The notes under the pieces are model-generated. The model did not search any database, had not been told where the DNA came from, and saw nothing but the letters and a program-made list of their open reading frames with translations. A stretch of 64,000 nt of DNA from Azadirachta indica. Its lineage: Eukaryota; Streptophyta; Magnoliopsida; Sapindales; Meliaceae. The stretch lies in assembly GCA_022749755.1 (NCBI GenBank), contig CM040443.1, positions 2,209,191-2,273,190 on the forward strand, read 5' to 3'. Numbering within the stretch: position 1 is the first letter of the stretch; the number at the start of each line of letters is the position of its first letter. Both the position numbers and the translations under genes were made by a program. Shown one piece after another: positions 26,024 to 37,271 of this stretch.

Positions 26024-27920
26024 TATTGTTTGTTATTATTTGAAATGACGACAAAAAGAATGCTATTATTTGATCATTCTTACAACTTTGAAAAATTGTT
26101 TATATTTTTGGTTTTAGAAACAATAATACTATTGTCACCCTTTCAAAAATTTTATAAAACTCATTTTGTTTATTTACCTCATAAAACACCCTATCAATTT
26201 AAAAAATAATCTCATTGTCTTACTATTTTACAAATCCCCAATGTTTTTTTTAAAAACTTAAAACGGTTAACTAAATATTTTTCTTCAAATTACGCTCAAT
26301 TAATTCGTAGCAAAGAAATTCTTATCTCTTCTACATTGTTTTTGAAAATTTCTTGTTCATGATTAATTTTCTCTTTAAACTTTTTTTATCAATTTAACGC
26401 TCGAAAAATAAAAATTTGCGGTTTAAAATGGTAAGTAAAATTTGAAATTTAGTAAAAATAGTAATGAATTATATATATAATATATATTTATATAATAGGG
26501 GTTAGAGATACATAGTAACGAAACAGTAGCTAAAAGGCGGTTAGCAAGTGAAGTGAACTAATAATATCTATCTAATAGCTCATTAATAAGATATAAAGAG
26601 TGCATTTGGCAAGATGCATTAGAATGTATTGGATTTTAATAGAGTGGATTAGATTGGATTGTATTGTATTGATTATAATAGATTGTACTGGATAAAATTT
26701 AATACTATTATGTTTGTTGCAAAATTATATTATAATATATTAATTGTACAAAATATTATTTAATTATTTAATTATAAATTATTGTTTTTAGTTAATAATT
26801 AAATAATTTAAAAAATTATTATTTTAAAAAAATTATTTTTCTAAAAGAATAAATAAAAATAGTACACTATAAGTTTGACTCAGAGGGAGAGGTGAGTCAA
26901 ATTTGAAAGGTTTGAACTTTATTATTTTTAGTTTTTATATAGTTTAGTTCCTACATTAAATACTAGACAAAAAAAAAATAGTTTCTAACAATAAAATAGT
27001 GCAGTCCAAACCCAACTGTCAATCATGCCCAAAGAGTATTTAATTTATTCTCTTCTTTTTTTAGTTATAAATTAAGTATAAACACCTTTTTTTTTTCTTG
27101 AAAAATTACTCTCTTTATCCATAGCTCTTTCTCTAAAAATTAAATAATGGTAATTTAATCTTGAGATTATATTTTTTTATTATATTTAATTCAAATTAAA
27201 GCTTTTACAAGTCTTTTATAGATGAAAACAAAAAAACTACAAAGAAAATAATTCAAATTTACATAACCGTGAGATTCAATTTTCATAAATTGTTTGAATA
27301 ATTTACGAAAGATTTTGATTTTGACTAATATCTTCATTTTTTCCAAATAAATCAGCTAATAGATTTTGAGAATGATAGTCCCTTTTCAAATGCTATTTTT
27401 ATTTTATTTTATTTGATATATTTAACAATATTAGAAATAAAATAATTTTTAAAGTAAAGAATAAAATTACTATATTTACTTTTACTTCTTCGAACAATTA
27501 AGATTATTCATATTAAATTATTACAAAATATTAGTTATTACATGACATTTAATTAATAAAATTATTGAAGTTTTTCTTTTCAAAATATTTCTACTAGACA
27601 TATTTTACTATTCTCATTTTCAGAAAAATATGTTATCAAACATATTCTTAAATTTCGATGAAAAATAAATATGTTTTATTTTCACATTTAATAAAAAAAT
27701 CAATTTCGGAATAGGGCTATAGAAGGAAACCCAATTTCTGACTTTGCTTGAAACGTAAACAAGAGATGAAAAATAGATTAACCTTGAACTTATATGACTA
27801 GATAGGTTTCAACACCTAATAAAATTTTCAATTAAGGCGAAATTTCATCTAATAATAATGTGACATGTGATTTAATATTTATTAAATGGATAATATAATT
27901 TTATAATTTTTAAAATTATT
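26024..27920. other. No gene seen
   Basis: AT-rich DNA. About 26600-26700 contains GGATTGGATTGTATTGTATT-type short iterations typical of MITE ends, with no partner end found. No coding region is supported. Confidence 0.4.
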
Positions 27921-27924
27921 TACA

Positions 27925-28895
27925 AGGGATAATGTGTTTTGCTTCCCTCACTTTTAAAGAAAAAGAAAATACCTCTCTGAATTTTTGGCCAGTTTTAAAT
28001 ACCCTTCACTTTTGAAGAAATATTGAGATACCCATTGAGATACTATTTTAGACACTTTAAATTTAAATTAACTATTTTACCTCTTATTATTGAGAAACAT
28101 ATAAAATAATTCAATTATCCATATTCTTACTTTGTAATAATTAATATAATTTTATTATATTATTTAAATTTAAAAACTGTAATAATATTTTAATTCTTAA
28201 TTATTATTTTAAATTTGTTATTATTTTTTAATAATATTAATTATACATATTTTAAAAATTGATCATTTTATTAAAATGGTGTATTTTAAAAAATTGTGTA
28301 TAATTAATATGACTAAAAACCTTCCTTATTGTCAATTTTTTATAGCATTATTCGTAAGCGAATTTTAACAACATTCATTGTAAAATTTTTTACAACATAA
28401 AATTTGTTATAAGAAATTTTTAGTTAGTTGTAAAAAATTAATTGTAAGAATTTTACAATAAATTTTTTTACTATTAATATTATAGAAAATTGTCAATGAG
28501 TTTTGATAATATTAATCATACATAATTTTTAAGATATACTATTTTAATAAAATAGTCAATTTTAAAAAATATGTATAATTAATATTGTTAAAAAAATAAC
28601 AAATTTAAAGAAAAATAATTAAGAATTAAAATATTATTATAACTTTCAAATCTAAATATTATAATAAAATTATATTGGTTATTATAAAATAAAAATGAAG
28701 ATAATTGAATTATTTTATATGTTTTTTATAATTGATGGATAAAATAGTTAATTCAAGTTCAAATAATATCTAAGACAGTATTTCAGGAGTATTACAATAT
28801 TTTTTCAAAAGTGAAGTTACTATTTGGGACTGGCCAAAAGTTGAGAGAAGATTTTCCTTTTTCCCAAAAGTGAGGGGGTGAAATACATTATCCCT
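27925..28895. mobile_element. Fold-back element, 971 bp, nearly palindromic throughout
   Basis: Left end AGGGATAATGTGTTTTGCTT, right end the inverted counterpart ACATTATCCCT. The arms match for more than 300 bp, sharing CTCACTTTT, TTTTGGCCAGT and ATATAAAATAATTCAATTAT. The central part also folds back, with ATAATTAATAT on both sides. There is no ORF. Transcription through it would give a long hairpin RNA. It is probably a non-autonomous Mutator-type or fold-back transposon; no exact target duplication was identified. Confidence 0.65.
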
Positions 28896-28899
28896 ATTT

Positions 28900-30290
28900 A
28901 TAATTATATTGCATGAGCTCACCTGATAAATGTCATGTCATTTACAATACAAAATTTCAAATAAAATTATTTAGTCGAATATTGTTTGCATATATTAGGG
29001 CCGATGGGAATTGTTGTTAGATTGATCAGATTTTGAGCAGTATAACTTTATTTTAAGTATTTAGAGAAACATTTTCAAAATCATTTTTGACAAAGTCAAC
29101 ATATCTTATAATATATTTTGATAAATAAGGAATTTTTTGAAGTAAGCAAAATGTAATTTCAAAAGCAGTTTTATTTTAAAGTAGTCTAAAATATATCCCA
29201 TGTAGATTACATAAACTCAACATTGACTTAACCGAATGGATTCGAATTCTAATCAGGAAAAGAAATCATTGTAACCTAAATAAAACATAATTGAAAGATA
29301 GATAATATCTTTTGCTGTAAATTATTTTAAGATGGCAAATTAAATATTGTAATTACTGTATACACACATGTAGAAATATGCTTTTGTAAAGTATTTTTCA
29401 CTCAACATAACATAGTTTAATTATTTACTAAATACTTGACTTTTTTTTTTTTTAATAGTCTATTGTTTCTTCGGTATGACAGAAGTATAGTATTTTATAA
29501 TTTATGGCAACCTTAAACTTGCTCTTGTGAGAAAGTTTTAAGTAGAACAATTCTAATAACATCATCCAAAATCTAATGTATTGTAATAAGCATTACCCTT
29601 TATTTTATTTTCATAATCACTTTTATAATCAGTTAATTTTAAATTAGATACATATGAATTAGATAAGCATCCAACTAACCTAGAATATTTGTCCACCTAA
29701 AACTTTGTCAATCATTGTAATATGTAAAATATTAGAATCTTTTATAATAATTCTCATACTTATTGATTGGTAAAATTCTCTTAACCTCTTATTGGTTATC
29801 TTTTTAATTTCTTAATTAGTGATGTCCTTTTATATATATAAAATTCACCCCCTTATATTCTAAAAATTGTTCTCTAAAATTTACTTATAGTGCAAGATAT
29901 CCTTCTCACATGCTTTCGGAAAGTTAAATATGTAATTACTTTGATAGCATACCCCAAAGATAAATGTTTATTAAGCATTTATATAATTACTTTGATAGGG
30001 TACCCTATATATGTCTACCCACACAAAAGTTGGAAAGAGCTCTATTAACCAATTGGTAACAATTTTGGTATTCGAATAGTTAGATAGTGGGTTAAACTGA
30101 TTTTTATATCATATTAATTAAGAATTTGACCCAAAATTTAAAATTTTAAATTTAAATTAAAGAGTTTGGGTAATAGTATTTAAACTATTTATTATATATT
30201 CGAGTAGGGTGTATTAATTACGTCTAATTAATTAGACATTTCAAATTTATTAGATTGTGAATAAATTTCAGTATCTCTAATTAAGAACTT
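28900..30290. other. No gene seen
   Basis: AT-rich DNA with no supported feature. Confidence 0.4.
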
Positions 30291-30293
30291 GGC

Positions 30294-30353
30294 ATAGCGT
30301 CACCTAACTTTTTATTTTTAAAATTTTAAAAATAAAAAGTTAGGTGACGCTAT
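30294..30353. repeat. Perfect 60-bp palindrome
   Basis: Two 30-base arms (30294-30323 and 30324-30353) are exact reverse complements with no spacer. The outer 13 bases of the left arm are ATAGCGTCACCTA and the right arm ends TAGGTGACGCTAT. The centre is AT-only (TTTTTAAAATTTTAAAAA). It may be a small fold-back MITE. It lies 1.64 kb upstream of the bHLH start codon. Confidence 0.95.
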
Positions 30354-30729
30354 ATCTGAGATGTGTTATAACTATGATAATATGGAATCTCAATAAAAAT
30401 CTTAATCTGTAATTACAATATATAAATAATTATGATTGATCAACAAGTAAAAATTGTAATAAAGTAATAGATTTTGATCATATAAATGAAACAAAAATGT
30501 AGAAACAGATGGATAATTAAATTGATTGGATCTAATTTATTGATGGACAAAATAGAAATTATATGTGAAAAAAGAAAAACGGAAGCATTGCCTTGACAAA
30601 CATTTATGTTATTCTTTAATTCAATGAAATTTTTTACATAAATTTAAATAATTATTTTAATTTTTGATATTCGTGAAAACTGAAAACAAGATATAAATTT
30701 AACTACAGAATATCTTTTTTCTTTCAGCT

Positions 30730-30912
30730 AATTATGAAAAAGTTAATACACATGATATGAATTTAACATGATATAAATTTAATAAAGCAGGTCCAATGTA
30801 TCTAGAGACCCGTTCACCTCAACTATAGTTCAAAAACTTTTTAGTAAATAAGAAAAGCGTATAATAAAAGCAAAGTGAAAATCAAAGAAAATTAGGAAAA
30901 AAAAGTTGAAAC
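30730..30912 (+). repeat. Promoter-region direct repeat, copy 1
   Basis: About 180 bp that recurs at 31354-31520, upstream of the bHLH gene. Shared blocks include TTATGAAAAAGTTAATA, GTCCAATGTATC, GAGACCC and GAAAATCAA. The two copies differ by substitutions and small indels. Confidence 0.65.
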
Positions 30913-31353
30913 AGCTTAACATTTCAGGTATTTCTTATTGGTAGTTACCACTTATTCTAAAATTTAAATCAAAAAATAAAGATTTAAATAATTTTATTTA
31001 AGTAGCTTAACATTTCTTCTCACCAGTGAACATATATATAATTTAATTTGTATTGATTTTTGATGAGAATCTAAATAATTATTTTAATTTTAATATGATT
31101 TTATTTAGTGAATTTTTTCATGTGATTTATTTTAACTTTTGATATTTACACAGATTTGAATACAAGATCATGAGATTTAGTCTATTATAATATTGAGTCA
31201 ATTATTACTTGCTAAAAAATTCAAACTTGAATAAAACTCCTAAATCAAACAGCTATCGTCTATATTCAATATTGACACTTTTGAATTAAATTTATATTAC
31301 CTGAATCTCTTAACAAAAAAGATGATCATATACACGATGTATATCTCTTGACC

Positions 31354-31520
31354 AGTTATGAAAAAGTTAATATGCACGTCATATAAATATAATAAAGAAA
31401 GTCCAATGTATCCTGAGACCCCTTTACCTCTAATACAATTCAAAACTTTTTGGTAAATAACAAAAAATGTATAAAAAAAAGCACATGAAAATCAATGAAA
31501 ATTAAGAAGAAAAAAGTTGG
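31354..31520 (+). repeat. Promoter-region direct repeat, copy 2
   Basis: Second copy of the repeat at 30730-30912, ending about 470 bp before the bHLH start codon and 250 bp before its likely TATA box. It may carry duplicated regulatory sites. Confidence 0.65.
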
Positions 31521-31768
31521 AAGGGAGAATTAGTTGAACCATTGATTTCTACAATTCCATTTGCAGACATTTTATAAACTTTAACCCCCTACTTTAGTGT
31601 TTTATATATCAACCGTTAGTGTATATGCAAGTAACTTTATAATAAAACAAACTTCCTTTTAACAAAAATTGTAATATACAGTGTCCAATAACAATATAAA
31701 GCCTCAACAAATTAGCCCACCAATATAAATTAATTAAATAAGCCAAACTCATCCCGGGGCCAGTCTCT

Positions 31769-31775
31769 TATATAA
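31769..31775 (+). promoter_or_regulatory. Candidate TATA box of the bHLH gene
   Basis: TATATAA lies 218 bp before the start codon in a slightly GC-richer segment. A start site about 30 bp downstream would give a 5' leader of roughly 190 bases. This is inferred from position and consensus only. Confidence 0.4.
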
Positions 31776-31992
31776 TAATTTCCCACGAACCAAAGTGGAA
31801 AATTTCAGGCTTGCATATTTTATTGTCTCCCTCACATATAATTGATGTATAGAAATTAAATACGTCACTACCAACACATCGTTATATCACTACACAGACA
31901 TACAAATCCCTCCTTAAATTCCCACCCAAGGCAGAGAAAATTAAAGAGAAAGCCAATAGAGAAACTATTAACTGATCATCATCGTCAACATT

Positions 31993-34624
31993 ATGGCTAA
32001 AGAAAGCACAGAGAGTTCAGTTGCTACTGCTCCTTCTACCCCATCAAATTGGTGGGAGCTTCATCATCATGCAGCTAGCTCTCTTTCTGCTTCCACTTGG
32101 ACCAACTCTAGTTGCAGCCCTTGGAACCAACAAAACCCTAATTCTAATAACTCTTCTTGTGATCAGGAGGAAGTTTCCATCTCTACTACCTTTACTTATG
32201 CCTCTAATCAGTCAGGTCTTACTGTTGAGTCTGCTCATCGGCTTGTCGAACCCTCAGCTTCTTCCAGTGAGTTGATGGGAGAACATGCTCCTGATAATCA
32301 TCAGCTTTGGAGCCATGTCTTATTGTAAGTCTAACTTCATCTTCTAAGTGCTTTTTTCTTTCTTCTTTACGTTTATATGTTTTAATTATGTTGAGTGGAG
32401 AGAAGAGTATCTCTTTTGCTGAAAAGGAAAAAAAAGATGAGGAAAATAATGTTATAATGGGTAGGTATGCAGATAGTGCATAGCTGCTTAGCTTTATCTC
32501 TTTTTATTTTTTGAAACAATTAAGTCTCATGAAATTAAGAAGTTAGCTAATTAAGACTAAGAAAGTTTCAGTACTTGCTATGTAAGTTGTTACTTTGATT
32601 TAAATAATTAATTATGATGAAGTCAATATATACATGATGGCAATTATTAGAAGGCTGTATTCCATTATGAGTCTTAAAAATATAGGTTCAAATATTGTAA
32701 AAGATCTCCTAACATCTTCACTTGGTTTATGTTCTTTTCAATTGTTGTCTATTTTGTCTACGATTTTCTCTATAAATATCCAATTGATAATAACATATTA
32801 CTATTTTGATTTCTTATCGTATAAATCAGCTCTATGAATCTTGAGAATGATTGTCTCGGATATGTTTATTAATTCATATTTCTGGTTATATAAGAGCATA
32901 TGGTGAGTTTGTTTTGCAGAAGTGATGGAAGCAACAATGGAGATTTACACAACAGCACTCAAGATGTTGGAGAGAACTTACTTGATCCTCTCTCGTCCAA
33001 GACCATATCAACAACTGGGATATTTGATCCTGCACCCTTCGACTACTTGAAGAAAATGGACAGCAATTGGGAATTCACAAACTCATCATCCTTCAACAAC
33101 TTGGAAAAGCACTTGAATGGAATTAACGAAAGCTTGAATGAAAATGAAAGGTTAAACAAGCTATCAAACTTAGTCAGCCATTGGTCTATTGCTCCACCTG
33201 ACCCTGAAATCAGTCGTCAATTCAATCCACAAACATGTCATATATCTCTAAATTCTTCAATGGATGATCATCAGTACAATTCGCAGGCCAGAAATTCAGG
33301 GCTTTTATCTTATTATGGTCATGATTTAAAGATGGAAAATGATGATCATACACCATTATCGTTCTTCAGAAAACCAATGTTTAACAATAGTAGTGCCCTC
33401 GGATACCATGTTGGTTTCAACTGTAGTTCCAACATCTCAATGGTGGAAGCTTCTGACAACAAATTCTACTACGGAATGTCGTCTCCTCATTCTCATCAAT
33501 CTAGAAATTTTGCAGACACCATGAATCTCAGCAGTCGATTGACGAAACCATTGATTGATATCCATGTCCCAAAACCCTATTACAAATCATTTAACTTATC
33601 AGACTGTAAGAAGCAAGGCCTCAGAACTTCTACCCCGGTAGTTATATACAATCTCTTTCTCTTTCTGTGTTTACAGGAGCTTCAGGGCCGGTGAATGATT
33701 AATATTACTGTTTCTTTTTACGTAAAATTTAACATGCAGACGAGAATAAGTACTGCAAAGGAGCGTGGAGCTTCAAACGAAGGAAAGAAGAAAAGGCCTG
33801 AAGAAAATTCAGAAGGGGCTGTAAAGAAACCCAAGACTGAGAGTTCGACAGCTTCATCTGCAAAGGTACATGAATAGAAAATGAAACTCCATGAAAGCTC
33901 AATCTTACTTTAGAGAGAAGCTTCCACTATTAATTTAATGGTAATCAATGGATGTTGATGATGTTGCAGGCACCAAAAGTCAAGCTTGGAGAGAGGATCA
34001 CGGCTCTTCAGCAAATTGTTTCGCCCTTTGGAAAGGTAGATCAATACAATAAAAAGAACAAACAGAAACTATTTTGTCTTTAATCAACCTTTTTTAATAT
34101 TAATTTCTTCAAACTTCTGCTTTGTTTTCAGACTGATACAGCCTCTGTGCTATACGAAGCAATTGGATATATAAAGTTTCTACAAGAACAAGTGCAGGTA
34201 ATAATATATATTATCATTCAAATCTCCTTCATTCTCATATCCTTGACTTTTAACGAGCATCTCTCTTCTTCTTCTTTTTTTTTTTATTTGCAGCTGTTGA
34301 GTAATCCTTACATGAAGTGTCATTCACATAAGGTAATTAATTAAGCAATCTTCCTTTTTTTTTTTAAGAAAAAAAGAAAAGAAAAGAAGAAGAGCATTAA
34401 GAGATGGGATTAGTTAATGGAATTGAATATAATTAATTGTGGGTGGATGGTGATTTCAGGATCCATGGGGAGGGCTGGAGAGAAAAGAGAAGGGAGATTT
34501 GAAGGCTGATTTAAGGAGCAGAGGGCTTTGTTTAGTTCCAATTTCATGTACACCTAAAATATATCATGAGAACACTGGATCAGACTACTGGACACCTGCA
34601 TACAGAGGATGTTTGTATAGATAA
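31993..34624 (+). CDS. bHLH transcription factor, bHLH68/103/112/114/123 type, seven exons, 503 aa
   Basis: Joined exons 31993-32324, 32920-33637, 33740-33865, 33970-34035, 34132-34197, 34294-34332 and 34460-34624 give 1512 nt, in frame to TAA, all with GT-AG introns. The product is a nuclear DNA-binding regulator that would act as a dimer. Residues 19-22 are NWWE, a conserved N-terminal motif of this clade. A Ser/Asn-rich middle follows. A bipartite nuclear-signal-like cluster lies at 366-382 (KKKR...KKPK). The bHLH region spans 393-441: helix 1 [18 protein letters not shown], then [20 protein letters not shown] and LLSNPYMK. The C-terminus has the clade motif [11 protein letters not shown] (466-476) and ends YRGCLYR. 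The basic region lacks the His-Glu-Arg residues that contact an E-box, as is usual for this clade. The start is the first ATG followed by the conserved N-terminus. Targets cannot be read from sequence. Confidence 0.93.
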
Positions 34625-34693
34625 AACTATTAATTAATTAATGTTTTATATATCTTTTTTGATATATATACATAGTAATTTCTTACAAACAGA

Positions 34694-34720
34694 AATATAT
34701 ATATATATATATATATATAT
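34694..34720. repeat. (TA)n microsatellite in the bHLH 3' flank
   Basis: About 13 uninterrupted AT units starting 70 bp after the stop codon, probably within or near the 3' untranslated region. Confidence 0.9.
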
Positions 34721-36085
34721 TTATGTGTAGTTTTATTGGTTATAAATATGCTCAGCTATATTTCAGGGCCATAGCAGCACAAACCATATGAATATATATA
34801 ACATGGCTGTGTTGTTTATAGCTTATAGTGTTAATTCGATTGTAATTTTAGAAAGTGCTTTTATTTTTTGAAAAAATAAAAAATTGTGAAAGAATATGTT
34901 GGGTATTGCATGTTTTGTAGAATTTATTTTTAAAAACAAAAAAATAGTATATATTCCAATTTCAACTACAAGTCAATAATTTGTTGTTATTTGTCACTAT
35001 TTTTAAAAATGTGTTTTTAATGTTAATTACAAATTTTTTAAATCCTCAAAATAATTGTAGTTCTCATGTTTAAAGGCGAAGCCAAATTGACTATCATTAT
35101 TTTTCATTTTAAAAAATTATTTTTAAGCAATACCAGTGGATACTTTTTTATTTTAAAAAATATTAATTTATAGTTTTAAAAAAGAATAATGTTGGAGATA
35201 CAAATTTTTTTTGTTCAAATTATTATATGCTAATTCAAAAATAATTCTATATTATTACTTTTACATCAGTCAATAATTATAAAGTCAAAATCAACTACTT
35301 GTATAAACAAATTCTCCTTATATCTTATAAAAAATAACTCTATATTATTACTCTTACATTAGTCAACAATTGGAAAGTCAAAATCAACTACTTGGTTAAG
35401 CAAATTCTCCTTTTTTCTTATCAAATTAATCAAAAGAATGCCCACAAAATGTTAAACAAAAAATTAATTAATTAATTAATTAATCGTGCCACAAAGTTAC
35501 GTGCTTTTCTAAGTGGCCACTCACTTAATGAACGAAGTAGAATTTTCCAAACCGATGAAGTTGATTTTGTAGAGGAAATATAATTAATATATAATGGAGG
35601 GAAAAAGTGAATGTCCAAAAGATATATATAATAGAAGTTAAAATGGTCAAAGGAGAGATGAGCATAAAGCACAACACTGAGGGTAGTGGTGGTGGTGCAC
35701 TTAGAAGAAGTGTCGTTTCTAATGAGAGCTAATGAGACTTCTTTTGACTCTTGTATTCTACATATTACATATTACATATGATGAGCCTTCAAGTGGCTGA
35801 GAATTACTAGCAACTTCGAGTGGTTTTGGTAATGGTTTTATAAGGATGTTTTTGAAAATTATAAAATATTTTAAAATAATATTTTAAAAATAAAAAATTA
35901 CTATTAAAAAATTTACGAGGTTTTATTGACTGTGAAAAACAGTTAAAAAGCACCTTACTTGACAGATTATAAATTATAATTGAAATTTTATTTATTAATT
36001 ATTGACTATTTTTCTCTCGTGATTAAACTTGAGCTTCATGTATATTGTAAAAAACTTTTGAAAAAAAAAAATTCATTCTATGTTT
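34721..36085. other. No gene seen
   Basis: AT-rich intergenic DNA downstream of the bHLH gene. A short duplicated motif (AGTCAAAATCAACTACTTG) occurs at about 35283 and 35378. No coding region is supported. Confidence 0.4.
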
Positions 36086-36086
36086 T

Positions 36087-36210
36087 GAAGAGAGAGATAG
36101 GAAAAGAAAGAGAAAGAGAGGAAGAAGAAGAAGAAGGGAGAAGAGGAGAAAGAAATAGGAAGAAAATGGTGAGAATGAGAAGGAAGAAAATGTGAAGAAA
36201 AACAAATAGA
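36087..36210. repeat. Polypurine (GA-rich) tract
   Basis: About 120 bp that is almost entirely purine on the plus strand (AGAGAGATAGG, GGAAGAAGAAGAAG and similar). It could bind GAGA-type factors or form a triplex. The ORFs seen in both strands here are low-complexity artefacts. Confidence 0.8.
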
Positions 36211-36316
36211 GAAAAGAGAGTGAGAGTGTGTGTATTTAGAGAGAGAAATATTCAGTTATCTCTAGATGGAGAATATGGAAATTTAGCTTGAATATTATTA
36301 GTTTTGTCTACACCAG

Positions 36317-37271
36317 CCTTCATGATAGGCAAAACTAGCCAGAATTACAAGTTGGTAAATTAACCATTTTGGTCAATGTGTTTACTAACAAAGCTTTTGA
36401 AATTGAGATAATATTTTTAGGACCTCTGCAAGACTTGAATTGACAGTTGAAGAGACCAATTCAGGAGTGACATAGATAACGAATCAATAACAAATGGTTA
36501 TCGATAATTAAATATACACCAAATAGAGATTGCAGGAACTAAGGTTGGTTTGCCAATGTTAATTAACACTTTAAAACTATTTGTTGACATATTTAGTAAT
36601 TTTAATAAAAAATAATCATTCAAATAAAATTAACACTTAGGGTGACTTTTAGATTAACACTTAGTAAAGTATTTTATGAAAATTTTATCATTCCCAATGT
36701 GCTTCTAACTAGTAACTTAAAAATTTTCAAAACTTATCTTATTTTATTATATTTATATTATAAAATTTACAATTATTTTTATAACAAATATATTGATTAT
36801 TTTAATAGTAATCATGACAATATATAATAATAATTTTTAGATATATTTATAAAAATAAAAATCTTATTAAATAATTATTTTATTTTTTAGTACATATATT
36901 ATTATTAAATATTAAATATAAAAATTATGACTAATACATAGATATTTTTTATGTTTTAATTAAATCTTATATAATTGTTAATTTAAAGAATATAGAATCT
37001 CAATTTATTTTTATTTTTAAAAATATTTGTTTTTATAATTTAATTTTATATATTATTTAATTTGAAAATTGTTATTAATTTATATATTGCATAATTTGAC
37101 AAATATCATAATTTCCATTTTAATAATTTTTTAATATTAAAATATTTTTTTAATTACAAATCCAAACACCTAATTTAGTGCTAAAAACATAACATAAGTA
37201 CTCTTGGTAACTGATAGCTAAATAATAACTATTTTTTCTAAAAATTGCTAAAAATAAATTATCAAAGAGTA
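36317..37271 (+). repeat. Tandem 1-kb duplication, copy 1
   Basis: This 955-bp unit begins CCTTCATGATAGGCAAAACT and is repeated directly at 37269-38632. Shared landmarks in order are CAAAACTAGCCAGAATTAC, TAAATTAACCATTTTGGTCA, AGGACCTCT, AAATAAAATTAACACTTA and AAATCCAAACACCTAATTTA. There is no coding potential. Copy 1 lacks the MITE found in copy 2. Confidence 0.75.

Noticed and set aside
32021..32275. Leu-rich ORF overlapping bHLH exon 1 in another frame
   Set aside because: Shadow of the bHLH coding frame.
32580..32720. GGTTCAAATATTG box-B-like motif in bHLH intron 1
   Set aside because: Suggestive of a SINE, but no box A, no tail and no target duplication were seen.
36023..36205. Ser/Phe/Leu-rich and Arg/Glu-rich ORFs on both strands
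   Set aside because: Translation of a polypurine/polypyrimidine tract, not genes.
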